NCBI GenBank assembly: GCA_003542415.1
Contig: DPKR01000116.1
Span: 1 to 7,960, forward strand
Length of the DNA: 7,960 bases
Reading direction: 5' to 3'
From: Alphaproteobacteria bacterium
GTDB taxonomy: Bacteria > Pseudomonadota > Alphaproteobacteria > RF32 > CAG-239
Part shown: piece by piece, positions 1 to 6,898 of the stretch
Layout of the letters: every line of letters starts with the position of its first letter
Numbering within the stretch: the first letter of the stretch is position 1
Position numbers and translations under genes: made by a program
Notes under the pieces: model-generated
Databases searched by the model: none
Seen by the model: the letters and a program-made list of their open reading frames with translations, nothing else
What the model was told of the DNA's origin: nothing

Positions 1-1317
1 GGCCGGTTTGACGGGTTGCAAATTGATGTTGAGGGGCAAGAAAAGCCTTTCGGATTTTCGATTCAAAGCATCAGGCAAAACGGCAAAAATGTGTTTGAGG
101 CACAAAAAAATATTGCCGTTGAAATTGAGTTGCCGAGAGGGTATCCAACCTTAAAGAAAGGTATGGATGTTTATTTGGCATCATCTTCAAAAGTTAAAGG
201 AGCTTATGATTACGCAAAGCCCAAGCCCAAAGAATTTCAAAACAAAATAAATGTTGATGTGAAAGTTGAAGTTTTCGAAGATAAGATTGTTGCCAATTCA
301 AAAGGGGTTTCTTTTGAGGTTATCGGCACATTTGAAAAAGCCAAAGATTTGAACCAAGTTTATGACGCCTTTTTGAAAAGCTTTCAAAAAACAGGGGAAA
401 CGGCTTTTGAACTTGGGCGTTTTGAGCTCAAAAATCCTTCTGAGCTTTTTGTGCCGGCGTCAACAGTCAACAACTTGCGGCGTGGATTATATGAAAAAAT
501 TAAGCCTGATTTAAAACAAGGCACACTTTCTGTTTTGCCCAAGCCGATTGAAAACCAAAAAGCTGGTTGGATTATTAAAACAGACAATCTTCACCTTTTA
601 GATGAACTTGACCTCGAGCTCTTTGATGAGATTATTTATTTGATTGGTGATAAACCTGATTTTGAAAAGCTTTCTGCCCTACCCTTTGAAAAGATTCGCA
701 TATCATTGCCAACCGTTTGCCGAAAGCCTGAGCTTTTGATGCCTGTTATCCAAAAACTGATGGATTTGGGCTTCAAAAAATGGGAAGTTGCAAACTATTG
801 GGGGCTGCAAATAATTGATGCAAAAAAATATGATGTTTCATTTGCGCCGTTTTTATACACCTTAAATACGGAAGCGATGATGATGGCGCGCAACATCAAC
901 GCAACGCGCATTTCATTTGCGATGGAAGATACGAGCGCGAACATCAAAGAACTTGCAGATAAAGCTTTTCTGCCAACCTCATTTATTATTTATCAAGATG
1001 TGCCGCTTTTTACAAGCGCCGTTTGTATCAGAAAAAACGACTGTGCACATTGTGATGGCGGGCTAAAATGGATTAATCTTTCAAAAGACGGTAAGTATTT
1101 TGAGGCGCTATCTGTGCCCTGCCAAACAATGATGTTCGACAAATTGCCGTTTTGCGCGGCAAGTATTGCCAAAGATATTAATTCTTCATTTTATCAGATG
1201 GATTTTTGCTACAAGCCTTATACATCAAAACAAGTCAAGGAAACTGCAAAAAAATTGATGGCATTTGTTGATGTTGAACCATCGCTTAAAGGCAATCTTT
1301 TGAAAACCGGGATTTGA
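1..1317 (+). CDS. U32 family peptidase with DUF3656-type domain (5' end missing)
   Basis: The reading frame is open from base 1, so the gene begins upstream and only the last 438 residues are seen. The TTG at 16 is an internal codon, not a start. Visible residues about 30-175 resemble the DUF3656 (collagenase-like) middle region of long U32 proteins, ending in a segment with NNLRR near residues 157-161. Residues about 195-340 look like a second U32 barrel half. They run into IYQDVPLF and then a cysteine group, C-X5-C-X2-C at visible residues 342, 348 and 351, with further Cys at 374 and 385. In characterised U32 proteins such as UbiU and UbiV such cysteines hold an iron-sulfur cluster, and E. 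coli RlhA (U32 plus DUF3656) is needed for hydroxylation of a 23S rRNA cytidine. A role in RNA hydroxylation is therefore possible but inferred; true protease activity is doubtful for this family. mutY follows after 4 nt, probably cotranscribed. Confidence 0.8.
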   Translation, partial: GRFDGLQIDVEGQEKPFGFSIQSIRQNGKNVFEAQKNIAVEIELPRGYPTLKKGMDVYLASSSKVKGAYDYAKPKPKEFQNKINVDVKVEVFEDKIVANSKGVSFEVIGTFEKAKDLNQVYDAFLKSFQKTGETAFELGRFELKNPSELFVPASTVNNLRRGLYEKIKPDLKQGTLSVLPKPIENQKAGWIIKTDNLHLLDELDLELFDEIIYLIGDKPDFEKLSALPFEKIRISLPTVCRKPELLMPVIQKLMDLGFKKWEVANYWGLQIIDAKKYDVSFAPFLYTLNTEAMMMARNINATRISFAMEDTSANIKELADKAFLPTSFIIYQDVPLFTSAVCIRKNDCAHCDGGLKWINLSKDGKYFEALSVPCQTMMFDKLPFCAASIAKDINSSFYQMDFCYKPYTSKQVKETAKKLMAFVDVEPSLKGNLLKTGI

Positions 1318-1321
1318 TTTG

Positions 1322-2317
1322 ATGGAAAATGAATTTTCGAAATTGCTTTTGAGCTGGTATGAAAAAAACGGGCGGGAATTGCCGTGGCGCTTTAAAGGCG
1401 GTGCACACCCGAATCCTTATATTGTGCTTGTTTCGGAACTCATGCTTCAGCAAACAACCGTTAAAACCGTGTTGTCTTATTTTGACAAGTTTATCAAACG
1501 TTTTCCAAATGTTGAAAGTTTGGCTAAAGCATCGCAAGAAGAAGTCAATCTTTATTGGCAAGGACTTGGTTATTACACGCGCGCAAGAAGCCTCAAAAAA
1601 AGCGCAGAAATGATTGTATATGACTTTAAAGGCATCTTTCCGCACAAAAAAGAAGATGTTTTGAAGCTTAAAGGGCTTGGGCCATACACCATCGCAAGCT
1701 TTTTGGCGCTTGCCTTTAATGCGCCGGAAACAGTTGTTGACGGCAATGTTGTGCGCATTATCTGCCGGCTTTATCATTTGACATCACCTCAAGATGAAAT
1801 TATGGACCAAATCAGGAAAAAAGCAGAAGCTTTGACCGACAAAAAACACGCAGCAGATTACGCTTCCGCCATTATGGATTTGGGCGCAACGATTTGCACA
1901 CCTAAAAAACCGATGTGTGCCATTTGCCCCGTTCAGCAATTTTGTAAATCTAAAGGGGGGCCTGATTTGGAGCAGATTCCGGCACGCAAAAAAACAGCCA
2001 AGAAAAAATTTGACGGCTATGTTTATATTATTCAAAATTCAAAAGGCGAAATTTTGATCCGAAAGCGCACGGAAAAAGGTTTGCTTTCAGGACTTTATGA
2101 ATTTATATGGAGCGATAAAAAACTCTTTGATGAAGCTCTTGATACAGGTTTAAGCGTTTCACACATTTTTACACATATTGATATGAATTTGAAAATTTTC
2201 AAACTCAAAACAGATAAAATATTTTCAGACGGCTTTTTTATCAAGCCTCAAGAAATTAAAAATTATGCTCTTTCAACCTTAATGCAAAAGGTGATAAAAA
2301 AAACGGAGTTGATTTAA
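1322..2317 (+). CDS. mutY: A/G-specific adenine glycosylase MutY
   Basis: MutY removes adenine mispaired with 8-oxoguanine in DNA, working in base excision repair in the cytoplasm. The 331-residue product has the family parts in order. There is an N-terminal PWR (21-23) and SELMLQQT with the catalytic Glu at 39. The helix-hairpin-helix LKGLGPYT spans about 116-123, and VVDGNVVR carries the catalytic Asp at 140. The [4Fe-4S] loop is C192-X6-C199-X2-C202-X5-C208. A C-terminal NUDIX-like domain (about 230-325) includes SHIFTHI, the 8-oxoG-recognition region. All key residues are present and the length is close to E. coli MutY (350 residues). I chose ATG 1322 over the adjacent TTG 1319; the Shine-Dalgarno is poor, suggesting coupling to the upstream U32 gene 4 nt away. 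Transcription probably ends at the hairpin overlapping the stop codon. Confidence 0.97.
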   Translation: MENEFSKLLLSWYEKNGRELPWRFKGGAHPNPYIVLVSELMLQQTTVKTVLSYFDKFIKRFPNVESLAKASQEEVNLYWQGLGYYTRARSLKKSAEMIVYDFKGIFPHKKEDVLKLKGLGPYTIASFLALAFNAPETVVDGNVVRIICRLYHLTSPQDEIMDQIRKKAEALTDKKHAADYASAIMDLGATICTPKKPMCAICPVQQFCKSKGGPDLEQIPARKKTAKKKFDGYVYIIQNSKGEILIRKRTEKGLLSGLYEFIWSDKKLFDEALDTGLSVSHIFTHIDMNLKIFKLKTDKIFSDGFFIKPQEIKNYALSTLMQKVIKKTELI

Positions 2318-2338
2318 AAAATCAAATCCGCTTTTTTT
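2296..2338. terminator. Bidirectional Rho-independent terminator
   Basis: Bases 2304-2315 pair with 2319-2330 in a 12-bp stem with one G-A mismatch and a 3-nt AAA loop. Seven T follow on the + strand (2332-2338), and eight A precede the stem (2296-2303), which become eight U on the - strand transcript. The left arm contains the last codons and the stop of mutY. It can end mutY transcription and also that of the small convergent gene whose stop codon is at 2350-2352. Confidence 0.85.
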
Positions 2339-2349
2339 GAGCACTAAAA

Positions 2350-2568
2350 TCAGAGCACAATAATCAGAAAAGCAATGCCGGCGATGAGAGCCGCAACAAC
2401 CGATGATACTGTCAAAACGGCGGTTTTGACATATCGGAAGAGACGGCCATAGGCTTCTGTTTGGCCAAGAGATTTGGCAAACATTTTCATCAAATCGACA
2501 TCTTCTTGCTTTGTGTTGTAAAAATCTGCCACTTGCAGTGTTTGAGACAAACTTTTCATAGGCATCAT
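2350..2568 (-). CDS. Small putative tail-anchored membrane protein, unrecognised
   Basis: I do not recognise this 72-residue protein. Its N-terminal 40 residues are polar and probably helical. Basic residues R42, R45 and K48 come just before one hydrophobic segment (about 49-72) that reaches the very C-terminus. This looks like a tail-anchored inner-membrane protein with its soluble part in the cytoplasm. Support for a real gene comes from its setting: a near-consensus promoter lies 36-71 nt upstream of the start, and a strong terminator follows the stop by about 12 nt. No clear Shine-Dalgarno is seen before the ATG at 2568, nor before the alternatives at 2565 and 2559 (which gives a start MKSLSQT), so the exact start is uncertain. 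It lies between mutY and secY, convergent to the first and divergent from the second. No function can be assigned. Confidence 0.65.
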   Translation of the reverse strand: MMPMKSLSQTLQVADFYNTKQEDVDLMKMFAKSLGQTEAYGRLFRYVKTAVLTVSSVVAALIAGIAFLIIVL

Positions 2569-2610
2569 AATTTTATAAATGATAGAAATAAAACTAGGAA
2601 TTGAACTTAT

Positions 2611-2639
2611 AGTTTAACGTTTTCTTTTTCTCATGTCAA
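2611..2639 (-). promoter_or_regulatory. Sigma-70-type promoter for the small membrane protein gene
   Basis: On the - strand a perfect TTGACA (complement of 2634-2639) is followed by a 17-nt spacer and TAAACT (complement of 2611-2616), matching four of six bases of the TATAAT consensus. Transcription would start near 2604, giving a 5' leader of about 36 nt before the ATG at 2568. The assignment rests on sequence match only. Confidence 0.6.
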
Positions 2640-2724
2640 CTTGCAAACAAATAGAATGCCTTGTTTTTTTTGAGGATAAAGATAAAATTACCCTTAAAAT
2701 ATTTTTGCAAATAGATTACATTAC

Positions 2725-2759
2725 AACAAACGGATTTGCTGAAAATCCGGTGTTTTGTT
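2725..2759 (+). promoter_or_regulatory. Terminator-like hairpin in the secY leader
   Basis: CGGATTT (2731-2737) pairs perfectly with AAATCCG (2743-2749) around a 5-nt loop, GCTGA. The stem can extend as AACAAA (2725-2730) with TTTGTT (2754-2759) across a 4-nt bulge. The 3' side is U-rich. It ends about 30 nt before the secY ATG. It could be an attenuator for secY-adk or the end of a short leader transcript; which one is not decided by the sequence. Confidence 0.45.
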
Positions 2760-2790
2760 TTGAAATTAGATAAATAAAGGAAAAAAAATA

Positions 2791-4143
2791 ATGGTATCAA
2801 TGGCAGAAAGAATGGCCGCAAACCTAGATATGTCGGCATTTAGCAAAGCGGAAGATCTCAAGAAAAGATTGTGGTTTACAATTTTGGCACTTATCGTTTT
2901 CAGGCTTGGAACTTTTATTCCGTTGCCGGGAATTGATGCAGGGGTTTTATCTGAAGTATTTTCACAGCACTCAGGCGGTATCTTGGGTATGTTTAATATG
3001 TTCTCAGGTGGTGCACTATCCCGTATGACAATCTTTGCATTAAACATCTTCCCATATATTTCTGCTTCAATCATTATTCAACTCGGGCAGAGCGTTATTC
3101 CTTCATTGATGGCTTTGAAGAAAGAAGGCGAAGCCGGACATCGCAAGGTGACACATTATACCAAAATTTTGACTGTGTTCATCACAATTGTTCAAGGTTA
3201 TGGTATTGCCGTTGGTTTGGAGAGCATCACAAACGCCGGCGGCGCATCGGCCGTTGTTATTCCGAGCTTTGTTTTCCGCTTTACGACAATGGTTTCTTTG
3301 GTCGGCGGCACAATGTTTGTTGTTTGGCTCGGTGATCAAATTACATCGCGTGGCGTTGGAAACGGGTCTTCGCTTATCATTACGGTCGGTATTATCGCCA
3401 ACATTCCGGCAGCACTTGCCAGAACCTTTGAATTGGGACGAATCGGATCAATGTCTATGACCGTGATTGCACTCTTGCTTGTGATGGCTCTTGCTTTGAT
3501 TTATATCATCGTGTTTGTGGAACGCGCTCAACGCAAGATTGTTATTCAATATCCGAAGCGCCAAGTCGGTATGCGTATGACAGCAGCAGAAAGCTCTCAT
3601 TTGCCTTTGAAAATCAACCCGACAGGTGTTATTCCGCCGATTTTTGCAAGCTCTCTCTTGTTACTTCCGATTACAATTGCAAACTTTTCGGCTCAAAACG
3701 GCCCGTCTTGGGTGCAAACTTTGAACCAATGGCTTGGTCACGGACAACCGCTTTATTTGATTTTATATGCGTTGCTCATTGTGTTTTTCTCATTTTTCTA
3801 CACAGCTGTTGTTTTCAACCCTGAGGAAACAGCTGACAACCTCAAAAAACACGGCGGTTTTATTGCAGGTATTCGTCCGGGCAACAGCACTGCCGAATAT
3901 TTGGATTATGTGATTACGCGTTTGACGGTTTTAGGCGCTGCTTATTTGACAGCTCTTTGTATTTTGCCTGAAATTTTGATTACAAAGCTCTCCGTTCCGT
4001 TTGTTTTGGGCGGTACGACGCTTTTGATCGTTGTTCAAGTGACAATGGATTTTATGACACAAGTTCAATCTCACTTGATTGCATATCAATATGAAGGCCT
4101 CATCAAAAAGGCTTCTCTTATTTCGCAAAAGAAACGTCGTTAA
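2791..4143 (+). CDS. secY: Protein translocase subunit SecY
   Basis: SecY is the channel-forming subunit of the SecYEG translocon in the inner membrane, passing preproteins from SecA and nascent membrane proteins from ribosomes. The 450-residue product has ten hydrophobic helices, roughly at 27-45, 76-100, 121-143, 157-180, 189-209, 221-243, 279-299, 318-342, 376-396 and 400-420. Family landmarks are FIPLPGID (42-49), NIFPYISASIIIQL (85-98), RGVGNGSSLII (187-197), ERAQRKI (244-250) and IRPGNSTAEYL (361-371). The basic C-terminal tail ends in KKRR. The segment from AANLDMSAFSKAEDLKKR is alphaproteobacterial in style. ATG 2791 is supported by AAGGA at 2777-2781, 9 nt upstream; ATG 2800 is less well placed. 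adk begins 1 nt after the stop. Unusually, no ribosomal-protein gene is adjacent, so secY appears to head its own secY-adk unit. Confidence 0.98.
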   Translation: MVSMAERMAANLDMSAFSKAEDLKKRLWFTILALIVFRLGTFIPLPGIDAGVLSEVFSQHSGGILGMFNMFSGGALSRMTIFALNIFPYISASIIIQLGQSVIPSLMALKKEGEAGHRKVTHYTKILTVFITIVQGYGIAVGLESITNAGGASAVVIPSFVFRFTTMVSLVGGTMFVVWLGDQITSRGVGNGSSLIITVGIIANIPAALARTFELGRIGSMSMTVIALLLVMALALIYIIVFVERAQRKIVIQYPKRQVGMRMTAAESSHLPLKINPTGVIPPIFASSLLLLPITIANFSAQNGPSWVQTLNQWLGHGQPLYLILYALLIVFFSFFYTAVVFNPEETADNLKKHGGFIAGIRPGNSTAEYLDYVITRLTVLGAAYLTALCILPEILITKLSVPFVLGGTTLLIVVQVTMDFMTQVQSHLIAYQYEGLIKKASLISQKKRR

Positions 4144-4144
4144 T

Positions 4145-4810
4145 ATGCAAAAACCTTTGAGAATAGTTTTGACGGGAGCGCCCGGATGCGGCAAAGGCAC
4201 ACAGGCGCGCCTTTTGCGTGAGAAAGCTCATATCTGCCATTTATCGACCGGTGAAATGCTTCGTGCGGAAGCGGCAAAAGACACCCCTTTCGGACGGGAA
4301 TTAAAGGCTGCTCTTGACAGAGGCGAATTTGCAACCGATGAGATGATTGTTGATATGGTTTCTCGCCGCATTGATGAACAAGACTGCCAAAACGGGTTTA
4401 TTTTAGACGGTTTTCCGCGCACATTGCCCCAAGCTTATGCTTTGGAAAAGATTTTAAGCTCAAAGAACATTTCTCTTGATTGTGTGATTGAAATACAAGT
4501 GCCTGATGAAATCATTATGGAACGTATTTTAGGACGCTATGCTTGTGCAAAATGCGGCGAAGGTTATCACGATAAGAACATTAAGCCAAAGGTTTATGGC
4601 GTTTGCGACAAATGCGGCGGAACAGAATTTGTCAAGCGCGCTGATGACAACCGTGAAACAGTAAAAAACCGGTTGGTTAATTATCGGCAACTGACATACC
4701 CGACTATTTCGTATTTTGAGCAAAAAGGATTGCTCCGCTGCGTTGACGGCACAGGTTCAATTTTAGCAACTGCCGAAAAAATTGCTGAAATTTTGGGGTT
4801 AAAAAACTAA
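4145..4810 (+). CDS. adk: Adenylate kinase with zinc-finger LID domain
   Basis: Adenylate kinase interconverts ATP plus AMP with two ADP in the cytoplasm, keeping adenine nucleotides balanced. The 221-residue product, a normal long-form bacterial length, shows the P-loop GAPGCGKGTQ (11-20), the AMP-site STGEMLR (34-40) and DGFPRT (88-93). The LID has four cysteines, C134-X2-C137 and C154-X2-C157, expected to bind structural zinc. Zinc-type LIDs are usual in Gram-positive bacteria and known in some Alphaproteobacteria such as Paracoccus, but absent in E. coli. The open frame reaches back into secY, but ATG 4145 gives the family's standard N-terminus (MQKPLRIVLTG). No good Shine-Dalgarno is seen and the gap to the secY stop is 1 nt, so translation is probably coupled to secY. 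The stop overlaps that of the convergent gene. Confidence 0.98.
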   Translation: MQKPLRIVLTGAPGCGKGTQARLLREKAHICHLSTGEMLRAEAAKDTPFGRELKAALDRGEFATDEMIVDMVSRRIDEQDCQNGFILDGFPRTLPQAYALEKILSSKNISLDCVIEIQVPDEIIMERILGRYACAKCGEGYHDKNIKPKVYGVCDKCGGTEFVKRADDNRETVKNRLVNYRQLTYPTISYFEQKGLLRCVDGTGSILATAEKIAEILGLKN

Positions 4811-5523
4811 TCTTTATAAAAGAAATCATACAAACGAATACAAAAAACCAGTTGTATGATTGTCAGGACTGCGTTTGAAATGCTTAAATATGTAGGTGTG
4901 GGAGCAATTAAAACAGCAGATATAAACGGCAAAACTGCATATATCAGCAGAAGGACAGCCGTGATTTTAAGATAGTTGCCGGATGTTTTGGAATATGCCG
5001 ACCAAAGCGATGCATCTCCCTCATTGATGGTTGAGATCCAAGAAAAACCCGGAATAAAGAAGGTAAATGTTAAAAGAAAAAGCATCGGGATATAAAGCAA
5101 AAAGCGCCCCATTCTTGAAGCATTCAGGAAATGGTATGTATTTTTCAAAAAATCATAAATATCAGGAAAACCGATCAGATATTGCGCCATATATTTTAAG
5201 AGCTTAAAAAACAAGTGTCCGAAAATCACGGCGCTCAAGGAAAGAGCAAAGACAACAAACATTTTGACAAGCGAGTTGACAAGCTTTTTGCTCGTAAAAA
5301 TCGGCTTTTGCTCATAATAAAGGCTCACAAAAACATAGTAGAAAAAATAGCAAAAAACGGTGTATAAAAACATCATGCCGATTTGATGTTTGAACACGTA
5401 TTTTAAGCTCAAAAAGGAAGCTATAAATGAAGCAAAACCAAACAACGAGAGCAACACAAAGTTTTTTGCCATAAACGACAAGTTGTCTGCACAAAACTCT
5501 TTGATATTCAGCTTTTTTGCCAT
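4807..5523 (-). CDS. Six-helix integral membrane protein, unrecognised
   Basis: I do not recognise a family with confidence. The 238-residue product is very rich in Phe, Leu and Tyr and has about six membrane segments, at roughly 21-41, 48-69, 87-107, 139-160, 186-208 and 214-232. The short basic N-terminus MAKKLNIK should stay in the cytoplasm. No catalytic motif, nucleotide-binding motif or cysteine pair stands out. The loop before helix 5 reads STINEGDASLWSAYSKT. The start at ATG 5523 is chosen over an upstream in-frame TTG at 5532 because AAAAAGG (complement of 5534-5540) lies 10 nt before the ATG but only 1 nt before the TTG. It follows accC by 15 nt on the same strand and is probably the last gene of the accB-accC transcript. 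Its TAG stop overlaps the adk TAA. A link to lipid or membrane synthesis is only a guess from position. Confidence 0.8.
   Translation of the reverse strand: MAKKLNIKEFCADNLSFMAKNFVLLSLFGFASFIASFLSLKYVFKHQIGMMFLYTVFCYFFYYVFVSLYYEQKPIFTSKKLVNSLVKMFVVFALSLSAVIFGHLFFKLLKYMAQYLIGFPDIYDFLKNTYHFLNASRMGRFLLYIPMLFLLTFTFFIPGFSWISTINEGDASLWSAYSKTSGNYLKITAVLLLIYAVLPFISAVLIAPTPTYLSISNAVLTIIQLVFCIRLYDFFYKD
4824..4861. repeat. 10-bp perfect inverted repeat at convergent gene ends
   Basis: AATCATACAA (4824-4833) and TTGTATGATT (4852-4861) are perfect complements separated by 18 nt. The repeat lies inside the last codons of the minus-strand membrane protein gene, starting 14 nt past the adk stop. On the - strand it is followed by TTCTTTT and then a T6 run; on the + strand no T run follows. 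It may form a transcript-end or stabilising hairpin. The long loop makes it weaker than the mutY terminator. Confidence 0.4.
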
Positions 5524-5538
5524 TTGATGCAAACCTTT

Positions 5539-6882
5539 TTAAGAATTGCGGTTTTTCATAAAATTTTCAAGCCAGTGAATATTATATGTGCCATCAATAA
5601 AATCGGGTGAAGAAATAACTTCTTGCAAAAGCGGAATGGTGGTGTCTATGCCCATAATCACAAATTCATCCAGCGCACGGCGCAAACGCATGATGGCGCT
5701 ACTTCGGGTTTTAGAGCTGATGATGAGCTTGGCGATCATGCTATCATAGCAAGGCGGAATCGTGTAGCCGGAATAAATTTCAGAATCAACACGAACACCT
5801 AGGCCGCCGGGAGCGTGCCACTCAACAATCTTGCCCGGAGAAGGCAAAAATGTGTCTGGATTTTCGGCATTGATGCGACATTCGATGGCATGACCCGTGA
5901 AGGTTATGTCTTCTTGGCGAAAACTGAGTTTTGCACCGCTTGCAATGCGAATTTGTTCACGAACAATGTCAATATCCGTGATTGCCTCAGTAACGGGGTG
6001 TTCAACTTGCAGACGTGTGTTCATTTCCATAAAGTAAAACTTGCCGTCTTCATACAAAAACTCTAATGTGCCGGCATTGGTATAACCAATTTTTTGGATG
6101 GCTTTGCGCACAACTTTGCAGATGTTTTGGCGCGCACTTTCGTTTAAAGCCGGCGACGGACTTTCTTCAATCACTTTTTGGTTGCCGCGTTGGATAGAGC
6201 AATCACGTTCGCCCAAATGAACAACATTACCAAAGCTGTCAGCCAAAATTTGAATTTCAATATGGCGCGGGTTTACCAAAAACTTTTCAAGGTAAACGGC
6301 ATCGCTCGTGAACGAGGCTTTTGCTTCGGCGCGTGCAAGCGAATAAGCTTCCGGCAAATCTTCGGCCTTCATGGCAATTTTCATGCCCTTGCCGCCACCG
6401 CCGTCTTTTGCCTTCACAATCACCGGAAAACCGATTTTTTTTGCCCAAATATAGGCTTCATCAAGCGTTTTGAGCTCAGGTGAGCCCGGAGCAACAGGCA
6501 TGCCGGCCTTTTGAGCGGCGGCACGTGCCGCAATTTTGTCGCCCATAAGGCGCATTTGGCTTGAGGTTGGGCCGACAAAGGCGATACCATGACGTTCAAC
6601 CATTTCGGCAAAGTCGGCATTTTCAGACAAGAAGCCATAACCCGGGTGGATGGCATCTGCACCGGTGATGACGGCAGCAGAAATAATGGCCGGTTTGTTC
6701 AAATATGATTCAGAGGCTTTGGCCGGGCCGATACAAACGGCTTCATCAGCCATACGCACATGCATGGCGTCGGCATCTGCTTCAGAGTGAACAGCAACCG
6801 TTTTAATACCCATTTCGCGACAGGCGCGTTGGATACGCAAGGCGATTTCGCCTCGATTTGCAATTAAAAGTTTTTCAAACAT
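5539..6882 (-). CDS. accC: Acetyl-CoA carboxylase, biotin carboxylase subunit AccC
   Basis: AccC carboxylates the biotin carried by AccB using ATP and bicarbonate, the first half-reaction of malonyl-CoA formation for fatty acid synthesis. The 447-residue product matches the family length (E. coli 449). The start MFEKLLIANRGEIALRI is typical. The biotin carboxylase N-domain is followed by an ATP-grasp domain with K116, K159, the glycine-rich GGGGKGM (161-167) and H207. EMNTRLQVEHP (286-296) carries catalytic Glu286 and Arg290, and Arg336 lies in ECRINAE. One variation is QRGNQK at 231-236, where most homologues have QRRHQK; the Asn takes the place of a nucleotide-contacting His in E. coli. ATG 6882 is preferred to TTG 6885 because AGGA sits 7 nt upstream of it. 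The gene follows accB by 16 nt and is clearly cotranscribed with it. Confidence 0.98.
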   Translation of the reverse strand: MFEKLLIANRGEIALRIQRACREMGIKTVAVHSEADADAMHVRMADEAVCIGPAKASESYLNKPAIISAAVITGADAIHPGYGFLSENADFAEMVERHGIAFVGPTSSQMRLMGDKIAARAAAQKAGMPVAPGSPELKTLDEAYIWAKKIGFPVIVKAKDGGGGKGMKIAMKAEDLPEAYSLARAEAKASFTSDAVYLEKFLVNPRHIEIQILADSFGNVVHLGERDCSIQRGNQKVIEESPSPALNESARQNICKVVRKAIQKIGYTNAGTLEFLYEDGKFYFMEMNTRLQVEHPVTEAITDIDIVREQIRIASGAKLSFRQEDITFTGHAIECRINAENPDTFLPSPGKIVEWHAPGGLGVRVDSEIYSGYTIPPCYDSMIAKLIISSKTRSSAIMRLRRALDEFVIMGIDTTIPLLQEVISSPDFIDGTYNIHWLENFMKNRNS

Positions 6883-6889
6883 CAAAGAA

Positions 6890-6893
6890 TCCT
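6890..6893 (-). promoter_or_regulatory. accC ribosome binding site
   Basis: AGGA on the - strand (complement of TCCT), 5 nt after the accB stop and 7 nt before ATG 6882. The spacing favours the ATG over the TTG codon at 6885. Confidence 0.75.
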
Positions 6894-6898
6894 AAATG

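Larger units (their letters stand above)
2569..2790. other. Divergent AT-rich intergenic region before secY
   Basis: This 222-nt region separates the small minus-strand gene from secY. It holds the - strand promoter at 2611-2639, the secY leader hairpin at 2725-2759 and the secY ribosome binding site. A possible secY promoter is TTGTTT (2661-2666), a 16-nt spacer and TAAAAT (2683-2688). An alternative pairs TTGAGG (2670-2675) with TAAAAT (2695-2700) over a long 19-nt spacer. In such AT-rich sequence neither is decisive. No tRNA or convincing extra ORF is seen. Confidence 0.5.

Noticed and set aside
1286..1777. 163-codon minus-strand ORF opposite the U32-mutY junction
   Set aside because: It lies antisense to two well-supported genes and its translation shows no recognisable domain; it is a by-product of codon use on the + strand.
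2645..2671. Weak AAACAA/TTGTTT pairing followed by eight T in the secY upstream region
   Set aside because: The stem is only six A/U-rich pairs with a 10-nt loop, too weak to call a terminator; it may be part of a promoter instead.
2636..2839. 67-codon minus-strand ORF across the secY leader and start
   Set aside because: It is low-complexity, Phe- and Lys-rich translation of AT-rich DNA that overlaps the secY start and has no supporting promoter or ribosome site.
4544..4618. Cys4 zinc finger in the adenylate kinase LID as a sign of gene transfer from Gram-positive bacteria
   Set aside because: Zinc-type LIDs are known in Alphaproteobacteria such as Paracoccus, so transfer is not needed to explain it.
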